Positions 43,828 through 53,407 of a DNA stretch of 64,000 nucleotides are shown in pieces. The stretch is taken from NCBI RefSeq assembly GCF_027886425.1, contig NZ_CP115671.1:2728001-2792000 (forward strand), in the 5' to 3' direction. The DNA is from Brevundimonas vesicularis (lineage in GTDB: Bacteria > Pseudomonadota > Alphaproteobacteria > Caulobacterales > Caulobacteraceae). The notes beneath the pieces were generated by a model. The model was not told the DNA's origin, made no database searches, and was given only the letters and a program-made list of their open reading frames with translations. Made by a program: the position numbers and the translations under genes. How positions within the stretch are numbered: position 1 is the stretch's first letter; every line of letters starts with the position of its first letter.

Positions 43828-44118
43828 TCAGTCGCCGCCACCCCCGCCGCCGCCGTCACAGCCGCTGTCCCCGCTGCAGCCCGAGCCGCTGGGCTGGGAC
43901 GTATCCGATGACGGCATGACGGCGCCGCCGTCCGATCCGCCGCCCTTTTTGGCCTTCATGTTCGCCGCCCCCATCAGGGCCACGCCGAACCCTGACCCCA
44001 TGGCGGTGCCCAGGGCCAGACCCAAGGCGACGTTGTCCAATGCGACGCCCAGCGCCACTCCGATCGACAGGCCCATGCCGATCCCGATCGGCAGGAAGGC
44101 CACGCTCTTGTTCGTCAT
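43828..44118 (-). CDS. Small membrane protein with glycine/cysteine-rich tail, 96 aa
   Basis: The N-terminal half holds two glycine-rich hydrophobic helices (VAFLPIGIGMGLSIGVALGVAL, VALGLALGTAMGSGFGVALMGAA). The C-terminal 40 residues are hydrophilic, ending in a tail with two Cys, several Asp and a run of seven Gly (SGCSGDSGCD then G-run). A good AGGGAG site precedes ATG 44118; an ATG two codons upstream is possible. The layout recalls bacterial membrane proteins with CGGGG-type tails, but no function is known. Confidence 0.65.
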   Translation of the reverse strand: MTNKSVAFLPIGIGMGLSIGVALGVALDNVALGLALGTAMGSGFGVALMGAANMKAKKGGGSDGGAVMPSSDTSQPSGSGCSGDSGCDGGGGGGGD

Positions 44119-44186
44119 CCCCATCTCCCTTGTGGTCCGATGAGACTAGCATCGCGCAAACGGGAATCACCGCCTAAATAGGGGCC

Positions 44187-45194
44187 ATGACCCAAGCTCG
44201 TACCGTTCGCGTCGCCATCATCGGTTCCGGCCCCGCCGGCTGGACCGCCGCCATCTACGCCGCCCGCGCCTCGCTGAACCCCGTCGTCATCGCTGGCATC
44301 CAGCCAGGTGGCCAGCTGACCATCACCACCGACGTCGAGAACTATCCCGGCTTCGCCGACACCATCCAGGGCCCCTGGCTGATGGAGCAGATGCAGGCCC
44401 AGGCCCTGCATGTCGGGACCGAAGTCATCCACGACATCGTGGTCTCCGCCGACCTGTCGCAACGCCCGTTCCGCCTGACGCTGGACAGCGGCGAAGAGAT
44501 GCTGGCCGAGACGGTCATCATCTCCACGGGCGCCCAGGCCAAATGGCTGGGGCTGGAGAGCGAGGCCGCCTATCAGGGCTTTGGCGTCTCGGCCTGCGCC
44601 ACCTGCGACGGCTTCTTCTATCGCGGCAAGGAAGTCGTGGTCGTCGGCGGCGGCAACACCGCCGTCGAAGAGGCGCTGTTCCTGACCAACTTCGCCTCCA
44701 AGGTCACGGTCGTTCACCGCCGCGACGAGTTCCGCGCCGAGAAGATCCTGCAGGACCGGCTGTTCGCACACCCCAAGGTCGAAGTTATCTGGAACTCGGC
44801 GATCGAGGAGATCGTCGGCGTCGTGGACGGCATGGCCAAGAACGTGACCGGCGTTCGGCTCAAGAACGTCCAGGACGGCTCGACCCGGGAAATCCCCGCC
44901 GACGGCGTCTTCATCGCCATCGGCCACGCCCCGTCGTCGGAACTGTTCAAGGGTCAGTTGGAGACAAACGCCGGCGGCTATCTGCGGGTCAAGCCCGGCA
45001 CCGCCTCGACCGAGATCGAAGGCGTCTGGGCCGCTGGCGACGTGACCGACGACGTCTATCGCCAGGCCGTCACCGCCGCCGGCATGGGCTGCATGGCCGC
45101 CCTGGAAGTCAGCCGCTTCCTCGCCGAAGAGGACCACGCCAAGGCCCACAACCCCATCAGCCATGCCGAGGCGGAGAAGATCGGGGTCTGGTGA
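44187..45194 (+). CDS. trxB: Thioredoxin-disulfide reductase
   Basis: NADPH-dependent flavoenzyme of 335 residues that reduces thioredoxin. It has the FAD motif VAIIGSGPAGWTAAIYAARA, GGQLTITTDVENYPGF, the redox pair Cys137-Ala-Thr-Cys140 in SACATCDGFFY, the NADPH motif VVVVGGGNTAVEEALFL with HRRDEFRA, and the C-terminal GVWAAGDVTDDVYRQAVTAAGMGCMAALE. The length is standard. It is convergent with the aldo/keto reductase gene. Confidence 0.97.
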   Translation: MTQARTVRVAIIGSGPAGWTAAIYAARASLNPVVIAGIQPGGQLTITTDVENYPGFADTIQGPWLMEQMQAQALHVGTEVIHDIVVSADLSQRPFRLTLDSGEEMLAETVIISTGAQAKWLGLESEAAYQGFGVSACATCDGFFYRGKEVVVVGGGNTAVEEALFLTNFASKVTVVHRRDEFRAEKILQDRLFAHPKVEVIWNSAIEEIVGVVDGMAKNVTGVRLKNVQDGSTREIPADGVFIAIGHAPSSELFKGQLETNAGGYLRVKPGTASTEIEGVWAAGDVTDDVYRQAVTAAGMGCMAALEVSRFLAEEDHAKAHNPISHAEAEKIGVW

Positions 45195-45210
45195 CCCCGA
45201 TCCTGCGCGA

Positions 45211-46170
45211 TCAGTAGGCCGAGGCCTGCGTCAGTTCAGCCAGATCCTCGTCCGACAGCGTCAGAGTCGCCGCCTTCAGCGTGTCGGCCAGTTGGTCGGT
45301 CGAGGTGGCGCTGACAATCGGGGCCGTCACGCCCGGCTGGGCCAGCAGCCAGGCCAGGGCGACCTGGGCGGAGGTGGCCTCATTCTTCTGGGCCACGGCG
45401 TCCAGAACCGCTAGGATACGCACGCCGCGCTCGTCGAACTTGTCCTTCAGCATCCCCTCGCGCTTGGTCCCGGCGATCTGATCGACGGTCTTGTATTTGC
45501 CGGTCAGGAAGCCGCTCTCCAGGCTGAAATAGGTGATGACGCCCAGCCCCTTCTTGACGGCCAGCTCCTGCAACCCGCCCTCGAAGGTGTCGCGGCTGTA
45601 GAGGTTGTAGTGCGGCTGGATCGTCGCATAGGCGGCCAAGCCCTCTCGGTCGGAGATCGCCAGGGCCTCGGAGACCTGTTCGGCCGAGTGGTTCGACGTG
45701 CCGATGGCCCGCACCTTGCCGGCTTGCACCAGCTCATCCAGCGCGCGCAGCGTCTCCTCCTGCGGCGTCTTCGGGTCGGGCCAGTGGGTCTGATACAGGT
45801 CGATATAGTCGGTCTGGAGCCGGCGCAGCGACGCCTCGACCGCCGTCTCGATCCAGGCCGGCGACAGGTCGTTGTGACCCTGCCCCATGTCCGATCCGAC
45901 CTTGGTCAGGATTTTGACGTCGTCGCGCCGGCCGCGCGCCTTCAGCCACTTGCCGATGATCGTCTCGCTTTCGCCGCCAGAGTGGCCCGGAACCCAGCGC
46001 GAATAGGCGTCGGCGGTGTCGATGGCGTCGAACCCGGCCTCGACGAACCCATCCAACAGGGCGAAGGAGGTCGCCTCATCGGCCGTCCAGCCGAAGACGT
46101 TGCCGCCGAACACCAGGGGGGCGATGTCCAGGCCGCTGGAGCCGAGCTTGCGTTTGGTCAGGGTCGTCAT
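45211..46170 (-). CDS. Aldo/keto reductase
   Basis: NADPH-dependent oxidoreductase of 319 residues with the TIM-barrel pattern of the YajO/tas-like AKR group: MTTLTKRKLGSSGLDIAPLVFGGNVFGW, AIDTADAYSRWVPGHSGGESE (catalytic Asp and Tyr), VKILTKVGSDMG (Lys), YIDLYQTHWPD (His) and QVALAWLLAQPGVTAPIVSATS near the end. The substrate is not known. AAGGAGA seven bases before ATG 46170 fixes the start. It is convergent with trxB. Confidence 0.92.
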   Translation of the reverse strand: MTTLTKRKLGSSGLDIAPLVFGGNVFGWTADEATSFALLDGFVEAGFDAIDTADAYSRWVPGHSGGESETIIGKWLKARGRRDDVKILTKVGSDMGQGHNDLSPAWIETAVEASLRRLQTDYIDLYQTHWPDPKTPQEETLRALDELVQAGKVRAIGTSNHSAEQVSEALAISDREGLAAYATIQPHYNLYSRDTFEGGLQELAVKKGLGVITYFSLESGFLTGKYKTVDQIAGTKREGMLKDKFDERGVRILAVLDAVAQKNEATSAQVALAWLLAQPGVTAPIVSATSTDQLADTLKAATLTLSDEDLAELTQASAY

Positions 46171-46240
46171 GGGGAGGTCTCCTTGTAGGGAGGCCTCGAC
46201 ATATGCCGCATGGCGGCGACCGCAACCGCCTAGGCGGTGG

Positions 46241-46648
46241 TCAGGCGAAGAGTTGAAGACCCGGGGGCGCGTAATCGACCGGCTGCCCCTGGCGACGACG
46301 CAGGGCGTAATCCACAGCCGTTTGGACCGCATGTTCGTCTGTCGGTTTGGACAAGACGCCGATGGTGCCGGCGACGCCGTCGCGCACCATGCCGGGGTTC
46401 GCCGTCATGAACAGGACGGAGACGCCCATGTCCTGGCCCAGTTCGCGACCCAGGTTGATCCCTGTAGGACCATCGGAAAGGTGGATATCGACCAGCGCCA
46501 GATCAACGTCTTTCTCGCTCACCAGATCGCGCGCGGCCTGTGCGGTCGCGGCGACGCCCAGAACCTCGTGACCGAGGTCCTCAAGGACGAACCTAAGCTC
46601 CATCGCAACGAGAGCTTCGTCTTCGATGATGAGGATACGCGCAGTCAT
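46241..46648 (-). CDS. Single-domain response regulator
   Basis: CheY-like receiver protein of 135 residues. Acidic pocket Glu9/Asp10, phospho-acceptor Asp54 in LALVDIHLSDG, Thr82 in LFMTANP and Lys101 in GVLSKPT are all present. No output domain follows; the C-terminal 15 residues are an extension. It lies 63 bases behind the HWE kinase gene on the same strand, so the pair is probably a phosphorelay unit. Such paired receivers with HWE kinases often act as phosphate partners or sinks in the general stress network of this group. Confidence 0.9.
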   Translation of the reverse strand: MTARILIIEDEALVAMELRFVLEDLGHEVLGVAATAQAARDLVSEKDVDLALVDIHLSDGPTGINLGRELGQDMGVSVLFMTANPGMVRDGVAGTIGVLSKPTDEHAVQTAVDYALRRRQGQPVDYAPPGLQLFA

Positions 46649-46693
46649 GGGTTCAATCAGTGCTCGGGAGCGTACGTAACGTCAGTGTGAGGC

Positions 46694-46716
46694 ATTAGTT
46701 TCAATAGAGAACTAAT
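46694..46716. promoter_or_regulatory. Inverted repeat between the HWE kinase and response regulator genes
   Basis: ATTAGTT and AACTAAT (7-bp perfect arms, 9-base centre), overlapping the stop codon of the kinase gene and about 46 bases before the response regulator start. It could be an operator or a short transcript hairpin. AT-rich compared with its surroundings. Confidence 0.35.
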
Positions 46717-48691
46717 TTGTATGTCCGCCCGCCGCTCGGCGTCGGGACAGAGCCGTAGCGGGCAGGTCCACGATGACCTGAAGCCCTTCTGGCCGCCATT
46801 CGCGCGACAAACGCCCGCCGAGCTGTCCCTCGACCGAGAGGCTGGCAAGGGATGAGCCGAAGCCGGTGCGTTGCGGCATGCCCTGGACGACCGGACCGCC
46901 CGCTTCCGACCAGGTCAGGACGAAGCGGTCCTCCTGCCGTTCCGTCGTCAGGGTGACCACGCCGCCACGCTCGGAAAGCGCGCCATATTTGGCGGCGTTG
47001 GTCGCCAGTTCGTGGAACAGCAGCGCCACGGAGGTCGCCGCCTGATCGTCGAAGACGGCGTCCTCGCCCTGAATGACAACGCGCGCCCCACCCGTCTCGT
47101 CCGCATAGGCCTTGAACAGGTCGGACAGGAAGGAATGCAGGGTTGTCGCCCCGATCGTGGTCTTGGACGTCTCGGTGTGCGGCCGCACGAACTCATGCGC
47201 CCGGGCCAAGGCGGCGATGCGCGTGCGCAGCGAGGCCGAAAACGCCTTGGCCTCCGGATACTGGCGCGCCGACAGGGCGACCAGGGCGGTGACGACGGCG
47301 AAGATGTTCTTGATCCGGTGGCTCAGCTCCTGGCTGACCAGCTCGCGGCCTTGCTCTAGCCGCTTCAACTCATCGATATCGGTGAGGGTGCCGAACCAGC
47401 GGGTGATCTCGCCCGCCTCGTCGCGGATCGCCACCGCGCGGCCCAGGGTCCAACGATAGACGCCGCTGTGATGCTTCAGCCGATATTCGATCTCATAGGG
47501 CTCGCCGGTTTCCAGCGAGTTGCGCCACACGGTCCACGCTCGATCGCGGTCGTCGGCATGGAACATGTCGTTCCAGCCCTCGCCGTCCGTCGAGCCCAGA
47601 GGCACGCCCGTGAATTCGTACCAGCGCGCATTGTAGTAGTCGTGAAAACCGTCCGGCAGGGTGGACCACACCATCTGCGGCATGGCGTCAGCCAACACCC
47701 GAAACCGACTCTCGCTTTCGCTCAGGGCCACGGCGGTTTCGGCGAGGTCCGTCTCGATGGTCTTGCGTTCGGTGATGTCCACCGCGACGCCGGGGAAGCG
47801 GATCGGCTTGCCCTCCGCGTCGAAATAGACCTGACCGCGCGCCAGAATCCAACGCACGTCATCGCCTTGGCCCAAACGATATTCGCTGACGAAGGCACCG
47901 TCGTCCGTCATGGCCCGGTCGATCTCGTCGGTGACGCGTTGGGCGTCGTCGGGATGGACGCTGGAGGTGAAAACCTCGATGGCCGCGCCCTCGCGCGCCG
48001 CTTCGGGATCCACGCCATACATCCGCGCAAAGCGTTCGTCGGCGATCACGCGGTTCTCAGGAATGTCCCAGTCCCAGGCCCCGACATAGGCTGAGGCCTC
48101 CATCGCCAACCGCGCGGTGCGGTGGCTGAGGTCCCGGTCCAACAAGGCGCGACGCAGCTCCAGTTGCGTCATCACCTGTTGCGCCAGGGTCTTGAGCGCC
48201 ATCAGCTGAAGCTCGGTCAGACCTTGCGGGCGCGGCGTGTCGTCCAGCACGCACAGGGCGCCCAGCGGCACGCCGTCAGGCGTCCTCAGCGGATAGCCGG
48301 CATAGAAGCGGATGTGCGGCGCGTCCGTCACCAGGTCATTGTCGATGAAGCGGTCATCCTGCATCGCGTTGGGGATGACCATGACGTCGTCGCCCAGCAT
48401 CGCGTGGGCGCAGAACGACAGCGGGCGCGGCGTTTCGCGCACTCCCAGACCGACCTCGGACTTGAACCACTGACGCTGGGAATCGACCAGACTGACGGCG
48501 GCCATCGGCGCTTCACAGATGCGCGCGGCGAGCGACGCCAGATCATCGAACGACCCTTCGGGCGTCGTATCCAGTACGCCGTAGCTTGTCAGGGCCTTCA
48601 GACGGTCGGCTTCGTCCCACCTCGGACAATCGACTTCGGGGTGGGTCAAGCAGGCGTCCTCGCTGGGCCGGTCAGGTCCGGCCATCGACAT
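46712..48691 (-). CDS. HWE-family sensor histidine kinase with GAF and two PAS domains
   Basis: Cytosolic kinase of 659 residues; no membrane helices seen. An N-terminal GAF domain (about 30-190: LKALTSYGVLDTTPEGSFDDLASLAARICEAP, VSLVDSQRQWFKSEVGL, GALCVLDD) is followed by two PAS/PAC units (GAWDWDIPENRV and MPQMVWSTLPDGFHDYYNARW). The HWE-type dimerisation domain carries His458 in SQELSHRIKNIFAVV. The ATPase domain has the N-box HELATNAAKYGALSERGG. No LOV-type NCRFLQ motif is present, so it is not an obvious blue-light sensor. ATG 48691 is the first of two close Met codons; a TTG stands before it. Partner: the adjacent response regulator. Confidence 0.92.
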   Translation of the reverse strand: MSMAGPDRPSEDACLTHPEVDCPRWDEADRLKALTSYGVLDTTPEGSFDDLASLAARICEAPMAAVSLVDSQRQWFKSEVGLGVRETPRPLSFCAHAMLGDDVMVIPNAMQDDRFIDNDLVTDAPHIRFYAGYPLRTPDGVPLGALCVLDDTPRPQGLTELQLMALKTLAQQVMTQLELRRALLDRDLSHRTARLAMEASAYVGAWDWDIPENRVIADERFARMYGVDPEAAREGAAIEVFTSSVHPDDAQRVTDEIDRAMTDDGAFVSEYRLGQGDDVRWILARGQVYFDAEGKPIRFPGVAVDITERKTIETDLAETAVALSESESRFRVLADAMPQMVWSTLPDGFHDYYNARWYEFTGVPLGSTDGEGWNDMFHADDRDRAWTVWRNSLETGEPYEIEYRLKHHSGVYRWTLGRAVAIRDEAGEITRWFGTLTDIDELKRLEQGRELVSQELSHRIKNIFAVVTALVALSARQYPEAKAFSASLRTRIAALARAHEFVRPHTETSKTTIGATTLHSFLSDLFKAYADETGGARVVIQGEDAVFDDQAATSVALLFHELATNAAKYGALSERGGVVTLTTERQEDRFVLTWSEAGGPVVQGMPQRTGFGSSLASLSVEGQLGGRLSREWRPEGLQVIVDLPATALSRRRAAGGHTN

Positions 48692-48728
48692 CAATGCTCG
48701 GAGTGGCGAAGCGTTGCAATGCAGGATG

Positions 48729-49910
48729 TCAGTTCGCGGGGCGACCGACTTCCTCCACGTCCATCGTTGTGACGCCTGTGGGCGCTGGGGCGGCGGGTTT
48801 GGTCGACGATGCTGGCCGCTCCAGAACGTTCAGGCGCGCGTTGATGGCCGCAACCTCGTCACGCGTTGGAAGGCGCCGACCGCCCAGGCTGACCACGCCG
48901 ACGACCCGCTGCTGACCATCGATCTCGACCGTCTTCAACGGCGCGTCTTTCAGCGGAGCGTCGGGATCGGCGCCGCCGGTTGCAGAGCCGGCCGCGATCG
49001 TCATACGGGGACGCGAAAAACGCGCCTCGTCGATCGCCGGCTCGCGCCCATTGTAGGTTTTGCGGAAGGCGGCCGTTTCGCCATAGACGCCCTTCCAGCG
49101 ATAGAAGATGTGCGCGCCGATTTGCGTCACCTTGGCCACCGTCGGCGCCCACCAGGGATGCACATAGTCGGCGTGATAGTGTGTGGCGGTCCCCACCTCC
49201 TGAGCCACGGCGCCGTTCAGCGCACGCTCCGCCACCTTGCGCGCCCGCTCCCAAGCCCAGCCGACCGGCGCCTGGCCCAGCGAGCCGTCGCAGGTGAAGC
49301 TGAACTGACAGCCGGTGACGCGTTCGGCGCCCTCGAACACCACGCCGCAGACGGTGTTGCCGTAGTTCGGATCGCGCACGCGGTTCAAGACCACCTGCGC
49401 CACGCCCGCCTGGCCGTTGTCCGGCTCAAGCGCCGCCTCGTAATAGACCGCCTGAGTCAGGCAGCGCAAAGCCCGCCTGCGATCCTCGGCGCTGCCCTTG
49501 AACACGAACGGCAACGCGGGACGCAATGCGCCGGACGCGGGCGCCATGGCCGCGTTCAGACGTTGGGCCTCAAGGCCGCTCTTGCCCGATTCCAGACCTG
49601 GCTTGCCGGCCAGCGTCAAGCTCTCCCAGCCCGGCGTCAGTCCGTAGAGAGCCGGCTGCAGAAGGTTGGGATCATGCCGCATGGCGACGGCCAGCTGCGA
49701 CGCCGTCAATCGCCCCTTGATCGCGGCCAACCCGCCCGCGCCGAGGTCGCCGCCGGTGATGCGCGAGACAGCCTCTGCCGTCCGATCCATATCGGGTCGC
49801 ACGCTGGACCCCGCCGCCATGGCGACGCCCAGCACCGCGCCGGCCGCGGGCAAGGCCGCCGCCGAACGCCGCAGCGCCTTCCACATCGTCTTCCAGGGCA
49901 ACCGGGTCAT
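48729..49910 (-). CDS. Cell wall hydrolase, SleB-like (Hydrolase_2), copy 1
   Basis: Exported or membrane-anchored protein of 393 residues. The N-terminus (ALRRSAAALPAAGAVLGVAMAAG) is a signal or anchor. The hydrolase domain (about 145-255) has RCLTQAVYYEAALEPDNGQAGVAQVVLNRVRDPNYGNTVCGVVFEGA and TGCQFSFTCDGSL, then ATHYHADYVHPWWA. The family cleaves peptidoglycan (spore cortex lytic SleB type, PF07486). The usual Glu of YYEA is present. An EcfG-type promoter stands 135 bases upstream. A paralogue is found at 54632-55825. Confidence 0.9.
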   Translation of the reverse strand: MTRLPWKTMWKALRRSAAALPAAGAVLGVAMAAGSSVRPDMDRTAEAVSRITGGDLGAGGLAAIKGRLTASQLAVAMRHDPNLLQPALYGLTPGWESLTLAGKPGLESGKSGLEAQRLNAAMAPASGALRPALPFVFKGSAEDRRRALRCLTQAVYYEAALEPDNGQAGVAQVVLNRVRDPNYGNTVCGVVFEGAERVTGCQFSFTCDGSLGQAPVGWAWERARKVAERALNGAVAQEVGTATHYHADYVHPWWAPTVAKVTQIGAHIFYRWKGVYGETAAFRKTYNGREPAIDEARFSRPRMTIAAGSATGGADPDAPLKDAPLKTVEIDGQQRVVGVVSLGGRRLPTRDEVAAINARLNVLERPASSTKPAAPAPTGVTTMDVEEVGRPAN

Positions 49911-50045
49911 TCAGGGTCCAATAGTCGCGATCGGCGCACCGGCCTTTCGCTGAGATCGCGCGTCTAGTCCGACTTATAGGCCATTTTCCGGCGTCACGAC
50001 GACCGCCGTTATCAAACCCCCTGCGCGTCAGGGGTGGTCGCTCCA

Positions 50046-50070
50046 AACGCAAGGTGTAAAACTATGTTCC
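50046..50070 (-). promoter_or_regulatory. EcfG-type general stress promoter upstream of cell wall hydrolase copy 1
   Basis: GGAAC, 16 bases, CGTT on the minus strand: an exact match to the EcfG consensus. It ends 135 bases before the hydrolase start codon, giving a long leader. No other gene lies between. Confidence 0.6.
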
Positions 50071-50109
50071 AGCGGAGCAAACGCGTCGCTGGTGGGGCGA
50101 ACCGACGAT

Positions 50110-53100
50110 ATGAGCGCAGGCGGATCGAAACGGCGGATCGCGGTCATGGATCGCTGGCTGATCGGCCTGGCGCGCTTGTCGACGGCCTCGCCGACGCATC
50201 GCCTTTTGATCGGGATCGGCATCGCTCTCGCGGGTCTGGCGATCCGGGCGGCGGCGTCGCCGCTGTATGGCGAGGTGACCGGCTTCACCATCCTGTTGCC
50301 GGCGGTGACCCTGGCCGCTCTGGCGGCCGGCTGGACCGGAGCTTTGACGGCGCTGGCGGTGTGCACCGGCGGCGGCTGGGCGATCGTCGCGCTGACGGCC
50401 ACCGGACGGGATGGCGTGCTTGACGCCATCGGTGGTGCGGCGACCTGGAATTTCGTTCTCGTCGGCCTGTTCATCGCGGCGGTGGGGGCGTCGCTCCGCA
50501 AGGCCCTGTCGCGGCTGAGTGAAAGCGAGACCCGGTTCCGCGAACTCGCCGATACCGCCCCCTCGCCGATCTGGCTGCTGGACGCCAAGGGCGAGTTCGA
50601 GTTCGTCAACGCCGCCGTCTTCACCCTGCACGGGCTGGACATCGAGGCGGTGCGCGAAGGCGGCTGGAAGACGGCCGTTCACCCCGACGATCTGGAGACC
50701 GTAAAGGCGGCCGAGAAGGCCGGTGCCGCTGATCGCAAGCCGTTCCAGATGGAGGCGCGCGTTCGGGGGCAGGACGGCGTCTGGCGCTGGATGCGGGCCG
50801 TCGTGCGGCCGCGCTTCGACGGCCAAGGCGTCTTCGTGGGCTATGCCGGCATTTCCTTCGACGTGACTGAAACCCGCGAGGCGCTGGATGCGGCGGCGCG
50901 CGCCGCGCGACGTCAGGCGTTCCTGCTGGACCTCAGCGACCGGCTCCGCGACCTGACCGATCCTGAAGACATCATGGCCGACGTGGAGAGCACGCTCGGC
51001 GCCCTGCTGGATGTTGAGCGGGTGGGCTATGGCGAGGTGGATCAGTCGGCGGGCGTCGTGTCCATGAGCCGCGATTGGACCGCCGGCGTCGAGAGCGCTC
51101 AGGGTCAGTTCAGCCTGAACGCCTTTGGCGAAGGTCTAATCTCGGATTTGAACGAAGGCCGCACCATCCAGATTTCAGATGTGCGCGAGGACCCTCGCAC
51201 GGCGGCGGTCGCCGACGCCTTCGACGCCATCCAGACCCGTGCCCTGGTGCGCGCGCCGCTGATCCGGACCGGACGTTTGCGCGCGTTTCTCTATGTCCAT
51301 TCGGCGACGCCGCGCGACTGGACCGAGGCTGAGGTCAGCCTTGTCGAAGAAGTCGCGGCGCGCACCTGGGCCGAGGTCGAGCGCGCCCGCGCGGAAAACG
51401 AGACCCGTGAGAGCGAACAGCGGTTCCGCGCCATCGCCGACACCGCGCCGGTGCTGATCTGGGTCACCAAACAGGATCGCACACGCGCCTTCGTGAACCG
51501 CGCCTATGTCGATTTCCACGGATCGGACTATCAGACCGTCCTCAACCTGGATTGGCGCAGCGCGCTGCATCCCGAGGATCAGGCGCGCGTCCTGGCGGAA
51601 TCGATTAACGGGGAAGCGACGCGCGAGCCCTTTTCGATGGAGGCGCGCTATCGCCGTCACGACGGCGAATGGCGCTGGCTGAAGTCCTTCTCCCGTCCCC
51701 GTCTGGCCGGTCAGGAGGTTGTCGGCTTCGTGGGCGTGGCGTTCGACGTGACGGACATGCGCACGGCTCAGGCGCGCCTAGAGGAATCCGAGAACCGCTT
51801 CCGCACCGTCGCCGACAGCGCGCCCGCCCTGATCTGGATGAGCGACGATGCCGCCCAGATGGTGTTCGCCAACAGGCGCTACCGCACCTTCTTCGGCGTC
51901 GAGGCGGACGCGCATCTGCCCGATAGCTGGCGACGCCTGATCCACCCGGACGACGAAGGGGTGTTCGCCGCCGCCTTCATGCGCGCCTTCGAGGCCCGGG
52001 ATCGATTCGAGGCGCTGACGCGGATCAACCACCCGACGCTCGGTCCGCGCTGGTTGCGAACCGAAGGCGTGCCGCGCTTTGACGCCTCGGGCCTTTTCCA
52101 AGGCTATGTTGGCGCCTGTCTAGATGTGACCGACGCCAAGCGGGCCGAAGACGACCTCAAACGCATCAATGAACTGCTGGAAGAAAGGGTTGACGAGGCC
52201 CTGATCGAAAAGGCCCAGGCCGAGGCGCAACTGGTCCATGCTCAGCGGATGGAGGCGGTCGGGCGGCTGACCGGCGGGGTCGCACACGACTTCAACAATC
52301 TGCTGACCGTGGTGATCGGGGCCCTAGACATCATCCTGCGCAGCGAGGATGCAGCCAAGCGCAAGAAGCTGGGCGAGGCGGCGTTGGCGGCGGCGCGACG
52401 GGGCGAGAGCCTGACGCATCAGTTGCTGGCCTTTTCGCGTCGTCAGGCTCTGCGGCCCGAGCCGATCGATCTCAACGCCCTGATCCGCGAGAGTGAACCG
52501 CTACTGCGCCGGGCCGTCGGCGAGGCCGTGGACTTCAAGGTCAAGCTGAAACGCGGCGGCGCGCCCGCCAATGTCGATCCGGCCCAGTTCGAAGCCGCGC
52601 TGCTGAACCTGATCGTGAATGCGCGCGACGCCCTGGGCGATGTGACCGGGGCCAAGGGCCGCCAAGCCCGCATCACCGTGCAGACGCGGGCCTGCACGGT
52701 CGAGGCCGGACAGATCGCAGAGCTGGCGGCCGGCGACTATGTCTGCGTCAGCGTCGCCGACAATGGCGAAGGCATGTCGCCGGACATCCGCGACCGGGTG
52801 TTCGAACCCTTCTTCACCACCAAGGGCGTCGGCAAAGGGACGGGCCTGGGGCTGAGCCAGGTTTATGGGTTCGCGCGCCAATCGGGCGGCGGCGTCCAGA
52901 TCATCTCCGAGCCGGGACGCGGGGCCGAGATCTGCATCTTCCTGCCGCCGCTGTCGGCGGAAGACGCCGCGATGACGTCCAGTCTGGTCGCCGCCGATGG
53001 CGCCCCCTTGGTCGAGGGCGGGCGGATGTTGCTGGTGGAGGACGACGCCGGCGTCGCCGCCATCGCGCTCGAAATCCTGGAAGGTTTCGGGCTGGAGGTC

Positions 53101-53385
53101 GACTGGGCCGAGACGGGCGACGATGCGCTGAAGTTCCTTCAGGCCGACGACTTCGATCTGATGCTGACCGACGTTGTGATGCCCGGCGGCATGAGCGGCA
53201 TCGATTTGGCGCGCGAGGCGGCGGCGCGCTGGCCGGATCTGCGGATCGCCCTGACCTCGGGCTACGTCGGCGAGGACGTGGATGCGGTGCTGGCCGACAC
53301 GGTCTGGCCGCTGCTGCGCAAACCCTATTCGTCGGACCAGTTGCGCGCCCTGCTGGAACGCCTCAGCGCCGCGACGACGAACTAA
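50110..53385 (+). CDS. Hybrid sensor histidine kinase (membrane segment-PAS-GAF-PAS-PAS-HisKA-HATPase-REC)
   Basis: Large kinase of 1091 residues. The N-terminus has three to four membrane helices (about 25-130) of the DUF4118 kind, with no large periplasmic loop. PAS (FRELADTAPSPIWLLDAKGEF), GAF (FLLDLSDRLRDLTDPEDIMADVE), and two more PAS units (IADTAPVLIWVTKQDR; VADSAPALIWMSDDAAQ) follow. The HisKA site is His726 in GGVAHDFNNLL. The ATPase has NLIVNARDAL, VADNGEGMSPDI and GTGLGLSQVYGF. The receiver carries Asp1021 in LMLTDVVMPGG. ATG 50110 is preferred over GTG 50092. The final phosphate target is not adjacent. Confidence 0.93.
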   Translation: MSAGGSKRRIAVMDRWLIGLARLSTASPTHRLLIGIGIALAGLAIRAAASPLYGEVTGFTILLPAVTLAALAAGWTGALTALAVCTGGGWAIVALTATGRDGVLDAIGGAATWNFVLVGLFIAAVGASLRKALSRLSESETRFRELADTAPSPIWLLDAKGEFEFVNAAVFTLHGLDIEAVREGGWKTAVHPDDLETVKAAEKAGAADRKPFQMEARVRGQDGVWRWMRAVVRPRFDGQGVFVGYAGISFDVTETREALDAAARAARRQAFLLDLSDRLRDLTDPEDIMADVESTLGALLDVERVGYGEVDQSAGVVSMSRDWTAGVESAQGQFSLNAFGEGLISDLNEGRTIQISDVREDPRTAAVADAFDAIQTRALVRAPLIRTGRLRAFLYVHSATPRDWTEAEVSLVEEVAARTWAEVERARAENETRESEQRFRAIADTAPVLIWVTKQDRTRAFVNRAYVDFHGSDYQTVLNLDWRSALHPEDQARVLAESINGEATREPFSMEARYRRHDGEWRWLKSFSRPRLAGQEVVGFVGVAFDVTDMRTAQARLEESENRFRTVADSAPALIWMSDDAAQMVFANRRYRTFFGVEADAHLPDSWRRLIHPDDEGVFAAAFMRAFEARDRFEALTRINHPTLGPRWLRTEGVPRFDASGLFQGYVGACLDVTDAKRAEDDLKRINELLEERVDEALIEKAQAEAQLVHAQRMEAVGRLTGGVAHDFNNLLTVVIGALDIILRSEDAAKRKKLGEAALAAARRGESLTHQLLAFSRRQALRPEPIDLNALIRESEPLLRRAVGEAVDFKVKLKRGGAPANVDPAQFEAALLNLIVNARDALGDVTGAKGRQARITVQTRACTVEAGQIAELAAGDYVCVSVADNGEGMSPDIRDRVFEPFFTTKGVGKGTGLGLSQVYGFARQSGGGVQIISEPGRGAEICIFLPPLSAEDAAMTSSLVAADGAPLVEGGRMLLVEDDAGVAAIALEILEGFGLEVDWAETGDDALKFLQADDFDLMLTDVVMPGGMSGIDLAREAAARWPDLRIALTSGYVGEDVDAVLADTVWPLLRKPYSSDQLRALLERLSAATTN

Positions 53386-53407
53386 CGAAGCAGAACCCGA
53401 CGGCCAA

